From Acidobacteriota bacterium (lineage in GTDB: Bacteria > Acidobacteriota > Blastocatellia > RBC074), in the NCBI GenBank assembly GCA_018269055.1, contig JAFDVI010000005.1, positions 229,637-293,636 of the forward strand: a stretch of DNA of 64,000 bases. The letters are read 5' to 3'. The notes under the pieces are model-generated. The model saw only the letters and a list, made by a program, of their open reading frames with translations, ran no database searches and was not told the origin of the DNA. Shown piece after piece: positions 1 to 11,000 of this stretch. How positions within the stretch are numbered: the first letter of the stretch is position 1; the number at the start of each line of letters is the position of its first letter. A program made the translations under genes and the position numbers.

Positions 1-111
1 CGAAAATTTGGGTAATGACAAGCAATGAATTGCCGGGCTAATCTCAACCGTCCCCCTCGGGACGAAGAAGCTGTCAATTTCTTTGCTTGATTTGTTACCG
101 CGTAACATCAG

Positions 112-3100
112 TTATTGAATCAAAAGACGAATCCGGTCGCTTGATTGCCCATGAACTGTCAGCCACAGCGATTGCTCACCACTTCCGACCAGCCAGCGCG
201 GCAATGCCACATTGATTTGATCCAGGCCGGTCATTTCGTTTTGTGCTCCGACGTACAGAATCGGCAACGTCGCATCGCCCAGGTGCGCGGTGGTTCCGCC
301 ACGCTGATTCCGCAACCCTGTGCCGAATAAAACCAGAATCAGTTGATCGGATTCGCCGAACTGAATGGGGATTGCGGGTCGCGGATTGCGGATTGCGAAT
401 TTTTGTTGCGGCGAGTCCGGTTGCTTCAACGATTCGTAACTGACCGAGCCATCGTGTTGCGTTCTGAGCAAAACTGCGGCAGGCGCTTGATCGAACTCCG
501 TGGTGAAAATTGCGGGCGCTGTTTCGACAATTTCAACCGTCGCCGTAGAAAGCTGGTTGTCACGGTTTCTGATGGCCACGGTCGCAAAACCCAGTGTGAC
601 ATCGGGCGGAACCAAAAACGTGATTTGTCCCGACGAACAGGAGAACAGCGGCGCAAAATGCTCAACGCCGCGGCTGTCCGTGAGGACGACCTGTGTGTCG
701 TTTATGCGATTGGGCAATGGCAACGATCCGGCATTGGCCGAAGTCGCGGCCAGGTTTTCGCCAAACGCGACGGCGATGGATTCGACGGCGAGTTTTTGCT
801 GCGCGAAGTCTGCAGCGGAAACTACGGTCAGCGGCGCGAAATCATCGCGCGCGAAATTCAGAGGCAAACTTTCCGCATTGGCGTTGACCAGTTCGCGGCT
901 GACCGGAGAATCTCCGAAGCTGAATTCGCCCAACGCCGACGATTTGATTGCGGCGATTGGTGAAAATCGCAACGTCGCAATTCGGAGTTTGCCGACGGGA
1001 AGTTTTTGTCCAATCGGCATGGAAACGATGAAACCGATCCGGCCTGCTTTGACTTCGCTTCGGTTGATCAGCAGCGTCGCCGAACCGAGTTCGTCCGCGA
1101 CTGTTGCCGATTGCAGCCGCCAACTTTCAGCAGGCAAGTTCAGGCTGAAGCCGACGGCGTTTTCTTCGCCGCGCGCATCCAGCTCAATTTCGATAGTGTG
1201 ATTGGCAGAACGCAGATTTTCGGTGCGCAATCGCAACGTTCTTGCTGATGGTGTGCTGCTTTGTTTGATCAGGTTTTTTGTGAACTCTGACGCAGACATT
1301 TCAACCGTAAACGCCGACACGCTGGGACCGCCCACCTGCACCAGGGGATCGAGTGCGGCGGCGTACCGGCCAGCTTGAACCCAATCGGCGACCGTCAGCG
1401 ATCCGTTGCCCAAGGTATTGCGCGGCGCGCAATCGGCGCGTTTGAGTTCATCGGCGCTCAAACCCGGAACCAGTCCGCTGATGATGTTTCCCACGCGAAC
1501 CCAATCAGCCATCGTCAACTGGCAATCGCCATTCGGATTCGGCGACAGATCGCCTTCGTAACTGTTGACGGTCAACGCGACGGCGGAAGACATCAACGTG
1601 CCGCAAGAGGAATTGATGACCACATCGTAGGTCCCGGCGTCGCCGAGTTGCACAGAAGGAATAGACAGCGTCACCGCAGTCTGGCCGGAAAGGTTTACGC
1701 TGTTTTTGCGCCACTGATACGTCAGGTTTTGCCCTGTCGCCGCAACCGAAAAATTCGCCGTGCCGCCCAGGCAAACCATCTGCGCGGTCGGTTGCGTGTT
1801 GATGCTGACCGAGGAAGTCGTAACATTCAACACGATCTGATCGGTGGCAATGCCGCAACCCGCAGGGCTGGCCGCAGCCAGTTGCAGCGTGACGCTGCCC
1901 GTTCCCGTCACGTTAACGGACGAAGTCAAACTGCCAATGTTGCCAATGGATGCAGCGGCATCGCCCGTGGAGTTGATCACTGACCAAACGACGGAAGCTC
2001 CGGCGGATGCCGATCCGTTCAAGGTGAATACGGTTGGGCCGCTGGTGGCTTTGCAAAGCGTCTGATCATTGCCCGCGTTGGCCGTTGCCGATGGGTTGAC
2101 CGTCACCTGAATCGTGGTTTCAACCGGCATAACGCAGGTCGGAGTCGCCACCTGGACTTTGTAGGTTCCGGAATTGGCCAGCGTCGCTGCAGCAATGGTT
2201 GGATTGCGTCCGGCAATCATGGAATTGTTCGGCAGCGTCCAGGTGTAACTGGTCGCGCCCGGAACCGCTGGCGTGTCCAGGTTGATGGGCTGGCCTTCGC
2301 AAATTTGCAGGTCGGTTTCGCCGTTTGCCGTGGCCGTAATCGAAGCAGGGCAGGTGTTGACGGCATACGCATTGAAGTTCCATCCAATCGAAGCGCCAGT
2401 CACCGGCGGCGCTAACACCGTTCCCGCTGGATCTTCGGGCATTCCGGAAGGTTGGTAATGAAACTCGAAACGCGCGTCATTAGGTGTAATCTGGTAACTG
2501 CCTTCCAAGCCCAACACTTTGGGCAACAAAACTGCGTTATCCACCGCATAACTGCCAGCGGTGTTGTTGGTGGTGATGTCCGTTGGCAGCGAACAACCCG
2601 ACGCTTTGGCGTTGGTCAGATGCAATCCGACCTGTACCACTTCCGACGTGTAACCGATCGGCATCGTTACGCCGCCAGCGATTCTCAGCCCGGCGGAGGT
2701 TCTGCCGCAAAAACTGGCATCCACATCCGCAGGCGCGGCGGTTTCGGCCGTAAACGAGACCGGGCCGCCGCCAGTGAGCGTGACAACTCTGGACACGGGC
2801 AGGAATTCAATCGCTTCGCCCGTGGGAATGTTGCCGCTCGGCGTGATGGTGTAAGTGATCGGCGAACCGGGTTGTTGCTGCTGGCTAAGCGATAATTGCG
2901 GATTACGAGTGGAAAACGTGTTCGTAGTACCGCCTTCAGGCGGCAACGGTCTTATCGTTTCCCTTTTAGTTTGCAAAGTATGCAGATCGGCAAGCCCGCC
3001 GCCTGAAGGCGGAACTCCGAACTCGCCGGTTCTGGTTTCTGCGGGCGGATCGTTGAACAAAATAATGAATGTGTTGTTGACCGGAATCGTCAGCGTAGCA

Positions 3101-6100
3101 ATTTTGAAGGCGACCGTTCGCATCAACGCCGCCGAACTTGCCGCAGCGGTTTTGGTCATTGTCATACCGAACAGCGCGGGGGATGCGAACGCCGTCAGTT
3201 TCCCGATTTGTCCCGCGGGAAGAATTTGATCAAAACGCGGAGATGTGAGCGGGTAGCGCGAGTTCAATTCGTTGATGATTTGGGACGAAGTTCGGCTGTC
3301 CGTGAACGAGTACGAATTCAGTGACGAATCAATTACCGCGCCGGTCAACGAACTGACTGTGCTGGCCCGGTTGTTACTGGTCAGATTTCCGCCGACTGCA
3401 TTCATCACCAACAACGTTGCGCCGGATTGACTGGACGTCATCACACTGTCCGCTGTGATCTGGCTGGGAATTCGGTCGTACATCACGCCGTCGAAGCTCA
3501 AGGTTGTTGCTGCCGTACCTGTCCCGCAGCCGGTTGGCGCAGTGATCCCGCGAATGGGAATCGCGCTGACGGAACCGGAATACCCGCTCAATCCGTTGAC
3601 AGCCTCCGTTCCGCGCAAAAAGTTAAAGACAATGGGGCAGTTCGTGGCGTTGACGGCAACCGCCAAAATGTAGCCGGTTTTGGATGGAGAAACATCCGAC
3701 GCCAGCATCGTCAAAGTTTGATTGGCATTGATCGTTTGAATCGAACTGGTGGCGATGCCTGTCAACCCTTCGATGAAAAACAGCCGCACGCGCACGGACT
3801 GCTGAGCATTGGTATTCGTCAAAGTAATCGTCGTATTCGATGAACAGACGGGGACGGTTGTTCCTACTGTGCAGGAAGAACTGAACAACGGATAGGCCAG
3901 CACCGAACCGAGGGTCGTTGGCGTAGTTTGATTGATCGGGAACGCAACAATGTTCGAGTTGAGATTCGTTGTCGGGTTCAAAACCGAAAAATTCAAGCCG
4001 GTTTGGGACGCGAGCAAAGTACCTGGAACGGTGGCATCGAGTCGCGTGCTGTTGGCAAACTTCGTCACCAAACTTTTACCGTTCACGCGGACGACGGCAT
4101 TGCTGGCAAAATTGGTTCCAATGATTCCGACTGATTGATCGGCAATCGAATTGCTGTTGGCCAACGGAATCGTTGCCGAGGTCGGGGTCAAACTACTGAT
4201 GGTCGGCCCCGGAACCGGGGTGATGGGGAAGTTGACGACGTTGGAATACGTCAGCACTTCGCCGTTGGGAGTAACCGTGCGGTGCAACACCCTGACGGTC
4301 GCGGTTCCGGCTTGCGACAGATCGAAACTTTGCGGGATGAACACCAGCCGCGACGAAGTGGATTGGCTGGCCAGGATCGTGCGGCTCTGGCCGTTCCATA
4401 ACACGTCGGTCGTGCCGTTGGAATTGATCAGGTTCGTTCCATTAACGGCGATGGAATTGAGTGCCGTGCCCACGGTTGCGGACGAAGGTTCCAGGCTGGT
4501 GATGACAGGCGTTTTGGCTCCAGTGATGGTGAAAGGAACCGTGTTCGATGTTCCTCCGGCATTGATCACCTGAATCGAAACGGTAGTTTGTTGCGACAAA
4601 TCCGCCGCAGTCGGCGTGAACACAAGTTTGGTCGCGGTAGATTGCGCCGCGTTGTAATCGCGCCGTTGCCCGTTCCACAGCACCTGCGTCGTGCCGTTGA
4701 TCAGATTCGTGCCGTTGATGGTGATCGGCTGCGGCGTTGATCCCGCAGGCGTGGATGATGGATTCAGATTCGTGATGTTCGGTCGGCTGGCCGATGTGGC
4801 CGCCACCTGAATAATTTCTGGCGCGGTTGTATCGCCCGAAGTTTGCACAACGACCGAGATATTTCCCGGCGATTGCAACAGGCTTGAAGGAACATTGGCT
4901 TTTAACTGCGTGGGGCTGACAAATGTCGTTTGGGATTGCTGGCCATTCAGCAACACCAGCGAATTGACGGTGAAACCCGTGCCGTTGATGGTGACTTGTT
5001 GGCTGGGGCTGCCGACAGCCAACTGGCTGGGAATCACGCCGGAAGTGTCCGTGTCGGCGACCTGCGTCGGCAAATCTTCAATGATGTATTCGCCGTTCGG
5101 GCCGGAAACGACATTGCGAACTTCGCCTGTGGACGAGCGCAACTCGACGTTCACCTGCAAGCCAGTATCGGCGATGGTGTACACGCGGCCTGACAGATTG
5201 GCCAGCGGCGTGCTTCCTCCGGGACGCACCGCGCCCGGCGCTTGAATGACGGCGCGCGTGTTAGGAACTCCGTTAACGAATACCGTCATCATCGCAATTC
5301 CCGGCAGCAAACCATTATTCGTTCCGGGCAGAGTCGTCGCCGGAACCGTCAATGATGCATAGCTGTTGTTCGTCCATCCTTTGAAACTGCATTGCGACGA
5401 ATTCGGATCGGGCGTCAAAAAGTAAATCTGTTCGTTGTCCAATCGCATCAACTGCACGACCGGATAATTGGCGTTCGACCCGGTCGAATTTCCGCCCGCC
5501 GCTTCGCCGCCGCCTTGAAAGCGTATGCCCGTGGCGCAAACCGGGTTGCCGCTGCCATTCCAATTGGTTGTAACAAACGCCGGAGCAATCGTCGGCACGG
5601 CGTCCAGCCCTACGTCGTACAACTCCACTCTATCCACCAAAACTTCAATCGGATTGCCGTTGGCGTCTGTTGTTTGCGCACGTCCACCGACAACCAACAC
5701 TTTGCCGCTGGGCAACAGCGTCGCTGTGTGGCCATCGCGCGGATACGTGATTTTGGTCGTGTCGCTGAAGGGAACCGAAGCGCCTTTGGCCGGATCGTAC
5801 AATTCCGTGGTGTCCACATCGTTGATGGAGTTGTTGCCCGCGCCGCTGGCTTGAATGGTGTACCCGCCGACGATCAGGACTTTGCCGTTGGCCAACAATG
5901 TCGCGGTGTGGCCGTCGCGTCCGGCTGGCGCGGTGACCGAAGCCCATTGTTGATTGGAAGGGTCGAACAAGTCTGCGCTGCCCGAAAAACTGGACGGCGA
6001 ACCAGTGGTGGATTGCAAACCGGAAACGACCAACACTTTGCCATTGGGCAGCAAGTTGGCTGTGTGGCGAAGATGGCCGACGTGCATCTGACTGCTTTGC

Positions 6101-7917
6101 TGCGTCCATTTGTTGGTGGCAGGGTCGTACAACTCCGAAGTTTTCAGTGCAGCGGCGGTGTCTCCGCCTGCGGCCAGAACTCTGCCGTCAAACAACAACG
6201 TCGCGCTGTGAAATCGTCGCGCGGTGTTCAGCGTCCCAGCCGTTGTCCAGCTATTCGTCGCCGGATCGTAAATGTCACAACCTTTGATGACATTCGTTCC
6301 GGTCGTATTCCAACCGCCAACCGCCAGCACTTTGCCATCGGCCATCAACGTCGCCGTGTGGTCGGATCGTTTGTTCGGCATGATGTTCGCGGTCAATGAC
6401 CACGAACTTGTCGAAGGATCGTAGACTTCGGCGGTGTCCAGAGTCCCGCTGCTGCTGGAACCGCCCGTCACCAACACTTTCCCGCTGCGCAACAGTGTCG
6501 CGGTGTGGTCTCCGCGCGCAATGTTCATATCGGCAGTCGGCGCCCAGGTATCGGTCGCCGGATCGTAAATTTCGGCGGATTTCAATGCGCCTGTCGAATC
6601 GCGGCCGCCTGCAATCAATACTTTGCCGTTCGTCAACAGCGTCGCCGTGTGGTCGTACCGCAGGGTGTTCGGCGAACTCGATTGCGTCAACCATTTGCCT
6701 ACCGCCGGATCGTGAAGCTCCACGCTGCCGAGCGCCGAAGTCAGCGGCAACGAAGGCGCGCCTCCAACCATGACAACCATCGCGTTGGCCAGAATCGTCG
6801 CCGTGTGGAACCCTCGCGCTTCGCCGAATGATCCGACCGAAGTCCATTGCCCGGTAGCAGGCGAATACAACTCGGCTCTGGCCGTCGCCTGACCCTGCGC
6901 GCCGGAAAAACCGCCCGCGACAAACAAGGTTCCATTCGGAAGCAGTGATGCCGAATGAAATGCCCGGGCGCCCGCCAGCTTGCCGGATTCCGCCGTCCAG
7001 GTGTGGTTGGGCGCATCAAAGCTTTCCGCAGTGTTCAGCGCCGCTCCGCCAGCGCCGATTCCGCCGACCACGATCACCTTTCCATTGGTCAACAACGTCG
7101 AACTGTGCCCTGCGCGCGCGGTTTTCAAACTGTTTGTCAATCGCCATTTATCGGTCAGCGGATCGTAAATTTCTACCGTCGTCATCGGTTCGTTTGCTGC
7201 CGAATAACCACCTGCGACCATCACTTCGCCGTTGGAAAGCAATGTCACGCTGTGCGCCAGGCGCGGTCGAATCAAATTGGTTGAGGTCGCTTTCCAGGTT
7301 CCGGTGGAGGGATTGAATACTTCCGCGGTGTTCAGAATCGCGCCGCCGTCGCTTTCACCGCCGATGGCCAGCGCGAATCCATTTCGCGAAGTGCCGCCGG
7401 AACTGGACGCATAGGACAGCAATGTGGCCGCCGCGCGATGACGCGCTTTGGTCAGCGAACCGGTTTGCGTCCATGCGCCGCTGACCGGGTCGTAAAGCTC
7501 CGCCGTAGTCAAAAAATTATTGCCGCTTTTACCGCCCGCGACCAACACTTTGCCGCTTTGCAGCAGGACAGCGAAATGCCCTTTGCGAGCAAATTTCATC
7601 GCGCCCGTTTCCGTCCAATCGCCGGTTTTCGGATCGTAAAGAAATGCGTTGTTGGTGGCTCCGGCGTCCGTGCCATCGCCGCTGCCACCTGCGATGAGCA
7701 GTTTGCCATTTGGCAATAGTGTCGCGGTGTGTTGCACGCGCGGGGCGGGCAGCGGTTTTCCGGTCGCCAGCGGAGCCGCCATCGTCGCAACCGTTTTGAT
7801 TTCCAATTGGCTGGCACGTTGTGTTCGCGTGGCGATCAGCCCGGTCATTAGGAGAACAAGAAGAGCCAGAAAGATTCTCAAGAGATGTTGCGATGAGGCG
7901 ATAAGGCGTAACTGCAT
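112..7917 (-). CDS. Giant secreted kelch/TIG protein with dockerin-like, cohesin-like and TIGR03437-type C-terminal domains
   Basis: This is a 2601-residue surface or secreted protein. A hydrophobic segment near residues 10-30 acts as signal peptide or anchor. Residues about 55-800 hold many kelch units of the form HTATLL-NGKVLV-GG followed by ELYDPATG-W, enough for two or more beta-propellers. IPT/TIG domains follow (about 960-1390), then a long linker, an Ig-like domain (about 2080-2160), a duplicated dockerin-like segment with Asp-rich loops followed by ADWV, and a cohesin-like domain (about 2250-2380). The last ~210 residues match the C-terminal domain common in Acidobacteriota secreted proteins (TIGR03437-type), also present in the protein at 41715-45191. 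No catalytic motif is visible, so binding or adhesion is inferred. Residues 1633-1666 are encoded by an inserted palindromic repeat. The gene follows the Oar-like receptor by 84 bp and has only a weak ribosome binding site. Confidence 0.85.
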   Translation of the reverse strand: MQLRLIASSQHLLRIFLALLVLLMTGLIATRTQRASQLEIKTVATMAAPLATGKPLPAPRVQHTATLLPNGKLLIAGGSGDGTDAGATNNAFLYDPKTGDWTETGAMKFARKGHFAVLLQSGKVLVAGGKSGNNFLTTAELYDPVSGAWTQTGSLTKARHRAAATLLSYASSSGGTSRNGFALAIGGESDGGAILNTAEVFNPSTGTWKATSTNLIRPRLAHSVTLLSNGEVMVAGGYSAANEPMTTVEIYDPLTDKWRLTNSLKTARAGHSSTLLTNGKVIVVGGIGAGGAALNTAESFDAPNHTWTAESGKLAGARAFHSASLLPNGTLFVAGGFSGAQGQATARAELYSPATGQWTSVGSFGEARGFHTATILANAMVVMVGGAPSLPLTSALGSVELHDPAVGKWLTQSSSPNTLRYDHTATLLTNGKVLIAGGRDSTGALKSAEIYDPATDTWAPTADMNIARGDHTATLLRSGKVLVTGGSSSSGTLDTAEVYDPSTSSWSLTANIMPNKRSDHTATLMADGKVLAVGGWNTTGTNVIKGCDIYDPATNSWTTAGTLNTARRFHSATLLFDGRVLAAGGDTAAALKTSELYDPATNKWTQQSSQMHVGHLRHTANLLPNGKVLVVSGLQSTTGSPSSFSGSADLFDPSNQQWASVTAPAGRDGHTATLLANGKVLIVGGYTIQASGAGNNSINDVDTTELYDPAKGASVPFSDTTKITYPRDGHTATLLPSGKVLVVGGRAQTTDANGNPIEVLVDRVELYDVGLDAVPTIAPAFVTTNWNGSGNPVCATGIRFQGGGEAAGGNSTGSNANYPVVQLMRLDNEQIYFLTPDPNSSQCSFKGWTNNSYASLTVPATTLPGTNNGLLPGIAMMTVFVNGVPNTRAVIQAPGAVRPGGSTPLANLSGRVYTIADTGLQVNVELRSSTGEVRNVVSGPNGEYIIEDLPTQVADTDTSGVIPSQLAVGSPSQQVTINGTGFTVNSLVLLNGQQSQTTFVSPTQLKANVPSSLLQSPGNISVVVQTSGDTTAPEIIQVAATSASRPNITNLNPSSTPAGSTPQPITINGTNLINGTTQVLWNGQRRDYNAAQSTATKLVFTPTAADLSQQTTVSIQVINAGGTSNTVPFTITGAKTPVITSLEPSSATVGTALNSIAVNGTNLINSNGTTDVLWNGQSRTILASQSTSSRLVFIPQSFDLSQAGTATVRVLHRTVTPNGEVLTYSNVVNFPITPVPGPTISSLTPTSATIPLANSNSIADQSVGIIGTNFASNAVVRVNGKSLVTKFANSTRLDATVPGTLLASQTGLNFSVLNPTTNLNSNIVAFPINQTTPTTLGSVLAYPLFSSSCTVGTTVPVCSSNTTITLTNTNAQQSVRVRLFFIEGLTGIATSSIQTINANQTLTMLASDVSPSKTGYILAVAVNATNCPIVFNFLRGTEAVNGLSGYSGSVSAIPIRGITAPTGCGTGTAATTLSFDGVMYDRIPSQITADSVMTSSQSGATLLVMNAVGGNLTSNNRASTVSSLTGAVIDSSLNSYSFTDSRTSSQIINELNSRYPLTSPRFDQILPAGQIGKLTAFASPALFGMTMTKTAAASSAALMRTVAFKIATLTIPVNNTFIILFNDPPAETRTGEFGVPPSGGGLADLHTLQTKRETIRPLPPEGGTTNTFSTRNPQLSLSQQQQPGSPITYTITPSGNIPTGEAIEFLPVSRVVTLTGGGPVSFTAETAAPADVDASFCGRTSAGLRIAGGVTMPIGYTSEVVQVGLHLTNAKASGCSLPTDITTNNTAGSYAVDNAVLLPKVLGLEGSYQITPNDARFEFHYQPSGMPEDPAGTVLAPPVTGASIGWNFNAYAVNTCPASITATANGETDLQICEGQPINLDTPAVPGATSYTWTLPNNSMIAGRNPTIAAATLANSGTYKVQVATPTCVMPVETTIQVTVNPSATANAGNDQTLCKATSGPTVFTLNGSASAGASVVWSVINSTGDAAASIGNIGSLTSSVNVTGTGSVTLQLAAASPAGCGIATDQIVLNVTTSSVSINTQPTAQMVCLGGTANFSVAATGQNLTYQWRKNSVNLSGQTAVTLSIPSVQLGDAGTYDVVINSSCGTLMSSAVALTVNSYEGDLSPNPNGDCQLTMADWVRVGNIISGLVPGLSADELKRADCAPRNTLGNGSLTVADWVQAGRYAAALDPLVQVGGPSVSAFTVEMSASEFTKNLIKQSSTPSARTLRLRTENLRSANHTIEIELDARGEENAVGFSLNLPAESWRLQSATVADELGSATLLINRSEVKAGRIGFIVSMPIGQKLPVGKLRIATLRFSPIAAIKSSALGEFSFGDSPVSRELVNANAESLPLNFARDDFAPLTVVSAADFAQQKLAVESIAVAFGENLAATSANAGSLPLPNRINDTQVVLTDSRGVEHFAPLFSCSSGQITFLVPPDVTLGFATVAIRNRDNQLSTATVEIVETAPAIFTTEFDQAPAAVLLRTQHDGSVSYESLKQPDSPQQKFAIRNPRPAIPIQFGESDQLILVLFGTGLRNQRGGTTAHLGDATLPILYVGAQNEMTGLDQINVALPRWLVGSGEQSLWLTVHGQSSDRIRLLIQ
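370..397. repeat. Four heptanucleotide units inside the kelch gene
   Basis: Four consecutive 7-bp units lie head to tail: GATTGCG, GGTCGCG, GATTGCG, GATTGCG. They lie within the C-terminal domain of the kelch/TIG protein. The homologous domain of the protein at 41715-45191 has about five fewer residues at the matching place, so the repeat probably adds residues there. A change of one unit would shift the reading frame. Confidence 0.7.
2921..3021. repeat. Palindromic element inserted in frame in the kelch gene
   Basis: Two 23-nt arms (2921-2943 and 2999-3021) are inverted repeats with two mismatches. Each contains the short palindrome CCGCCTTCAGGCGG or its complement. The element resembles the intergenic palindrome at 7936-7998, but here it is read in frame and encodes residues 1633-1666, a Gly/Pro-rich stretch with PPSGGG and LPPEGG motifs that is unlike its surroundings. 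Confidence 0.8.
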
Positions 7918-7935
7918 AATGGATTCCAGATGTTT

Positions 7936-7998
7936 TGAGTACCGCCTTGAGGCGGAAAGGTTATGGCCTTTGAGCCTTCCGCCTCAAGGCGGTACTCA
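7936..7998. repeat. Perfect 22-bp inverted repeat (REP/BIME-like)
   Basis: The arms 7936-7957 and 7977-7998 are perfect inverted repeats with a 19-nt loop. Each arm has an internal palindrome (CCGCCTTGAGGCGG). It fills most of the 84-bp gap between the Oar-like receptor and the downstream kelch gene on the minus strand. No T-run follows, so a repeat element, perhaps affecting mRNA processing, is more likely than a simple terminator. Confidence 0.85.
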
Positions 7999-8001
7999 GA
8001 A

Positions 8002-11000
8002 CTAAAACTCAAGCTTCAAACTGAATTGCAAACGAAAGCCTGGCGTGACGGTGCTGACCGCTTTGCCGAATCCTGGACCTTCCAGCCATCGGACGGGGAT
8101 TCCGAAATTGGCGCGATTGAACAAATTGAACATGTCGGCGCGAATGACCAGCCGTTTGCTGCCGGAAAATTGAATGGCTTTGCTGACAGCCAGGTCGAAT
8201 GTCACCAGACTGCCCGCGCGGAACGAATTGCGCTCAACGGTTCCATCCGCGCCCGTCGCTGCCAGCAGCCCGGTCAAATCTGTGGTTTGAGTGACGATGG
8301 GTTGGCGACCGTCACCTGTCATTGTTAAGCCATTGGTCGTATTCAACCGGTCGGTCAAATTACCGTCCAGGTTCACATCGTAAACCGAATTAACAGTGAA
8401 CGGTTGACCGGTTTGCAACCGACCAATCAACGCGACCTGCATGCCGCTCAGCATCCATCCCATACCAGATAGTTTGGCTTTCAAACTGTCCGCATCGTAA
8501 ATCGCCGAAACGGTTCCGCGATGGCGAATGTCGAAATTGGCGGCGGCGCGTTCGCCCGCAAAATTAATACTGTTTTGCGGCAACGAAGAAGACCCGGCCA
8601 GTTCAAACGCTTCGGAAACATCATCGCGCGCGTCGGAAAACACATATGAGGCATTAAGCTGCAACGCCTGTGCGAATCGTCCGCGCATTTCCACCTGCAA
8701 CGAATCAAAGCGCGACGATCCGGTGGTGGTGTAAATGTTTACCGCGCCAATGTCCGGTTGCGGCCTGCCGGGGCAGGGATTTTGCGCACGTTGAATGTTG
8801 GTCGATGGAATGCAAACGCGACCGAAAAACACAGGTTCGCCGGGGATGTTGCCTTCGCCGGGCAGGGCCTGGAAGCGCGTCGGCGCGACGTTGTTTGCCG
8901 GTCCAAGATTCGGCGTTGTCAGCCGCAACAAGTTGCGGCCATTGGTTCCCACATACGCCAGCGAAACGGTCAGGTCGCGACTGAGTTGTTGTTCAAACGC
9001 GAAGGTGTAATGTAATGCATTTGGCAGCGTCAGGTTTTGTGCAGGCAGCGTCAACCCAAATGCCGGTGGAAAGGTTTGATTCAGCAATGAAACCGTTCCG
9101 GCGTTCAATGGCAGATTCAATTGGTTGCCGTTTTTGACCAACGGAACGCCCTGCAAACTGGTGGTGGCAGGATTGACGAAACTCAACGGAACTTCTTTGT
9201 TTTGCGCAAACAATCCGCCGAAATTGAGCGGAACAAAACTGGGGAAAACGTTGCGCGACTGACTGACGACTGCTCCCAGAATCTGGTCGAAAAACATGCC
9301 AAAGCCCGCACGAAACACCGTCGTGCGATCTTTGCCCAGCCAATTTGGCGAATAGGCAAAGCTGACGCGCGGCGCGAAATTGTTGCGATCCGGCTCGAAA
9401 ATTCTTCGCCGATTGCCGATGAAGGTTTGCAAACCGGGAACCAATCCCAGCGAGGAACTGCTGAAAGTTTGTTCGATGCGATTGTTCAATTCGCGCGGCG
9501 TTGTGTTGGTTTCGTACCGCAGTCCGTAGGCCAGGCTGAAGTTCGGACGAATTCGCCAATCATCCTGCGCGAAGAAATTCAACTGGTAAAACCGCAGGCT
9601 CAAATCGCCAACGACATCGGTCGGCGTACCACCAGCATTCGACAGGGTCAAAAAGAAATTGCTGGGCACTCCAGTCGCGGCCAAATCTTCCGGCTTGAAA
9701 GGGCGATTGACGATCAGCGACGGCGATCCGTTGAACGTCACCAATGGTCGCGTCAGGCGTAACAGGTTGCTGTTTAGCTCCGAGCGCCGATTGTCCGTGC
9801 CGAACGCCAAACTGTGATCACCAACGCGCGCGGTCAAAATATCCGCAAGCTGATAGGTGTTGTTCACGCGACGTTGCGGGAAGTTGTACACGTCAACGCC
9901 CAATGGGCTGAATCCCGCAATTTGCACCTGACCGAGCGGCCCCAAATCGTCTTCGGTGTGAATGGTCTGGCGGCCAAAAATCAGTGGTTCATACGTCGTC
10001 TGCCTGCCGGGTTGCGTCAGGTTCGTAATTTCCATGCGGTTGAGCAAAAACGGCTGGTTCGGAAATTGGTCGCTGCCGAGCAAACAGTCGTTGGAAAACG
10101 CCGTGTCGGTGACCGTGCAGGGGCGAATTTCCTGAAAGCGCAGCCGCGTGCGTCCATACGAAAGCCGGACCTGATTGAACAGCGAACCGCTGCCGTTTAA
10201 CTGGCTGTTGAAAAACAGCGACAGGTTTTGGGTGCGGATTTCCGGTTTGAGCGATGAAAAAATCGCTTCGCCGACTTTGCCGATTTGCCGCCAATCGTCC
10301 GTCGCGTTGTAGCGGCCAGTCAGACTTTGCGTGCGACCGCCGAGTTTGAAATTGTGGTCAATCTTTGCCGAAGCGACGATGCCGCGCGCGCTCGAAGGCA
10401 AAACTTGTGTATAGGTGTTCGCTCCGTAAATCCCGGTCGGATTGTTGGCAAACGGGAAGAGGCTGAAAAAAGCGTCTCCGCTGGCGTTGGTCGGGCGAGT
10501 TCGCACAGCCACGCTTTGGTTGAACGGATCGCTGTTCAATCCCGTTGCGCCCGAACCGTATACGCCGCGTTGTTCGATGGTCGGGACGATGAAGTTTTCT
10601 TCCTGTGTGGCGTTCATGATCTGGCCTTCGGCGGAAAGGAAGAAAAAGGTTCGTTCGTGCCGAACCGGACCGCCAAACGTCGCGCCAAACTGTCCCAAGG
10701 TGAAGGAGTTTTCTCCGCCGCTTTGATTTCTGACTGTCAGCGATTGGCCTCCCATCAACACTGCATTGCCGCTGGCTGTCGTCACGGGCGTCAATCCATT
10801 GCCGTTGGCTGAATCAAAAAAGTTGCGCGCGTTCAATTGACTGGAATTGAAAAAGCCGTAGGTGCTGCCGTGAAATTGATTGCCACCGGATTTGGAAACG
10901 GCGTTGACGTTCGCGCCGAAGTTGCGCCCGAACTGCGCCGGAGCCAGCAAAGTGATCGCCTGGTATTCGCGAATGGATTCAATCGGTTGCGGAATCAGCG

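Noticed and set aside
5392-6399. Long open frame on the plus strand opposite the kelch gene
   Set aside because: It mirrors the strongly repetitive kelch units, is Arg/Gly-rich, and has no ribosome binding site or domain. The minus-strand kelch protein explains the sequence.
5600-7700. Regularly spaced similar DNA blocks that could suggest a CRISPR or tandem repeat array
   Set aside because: The ~150-bp period is the DNA of repeated kelch units in an intact reading frame.
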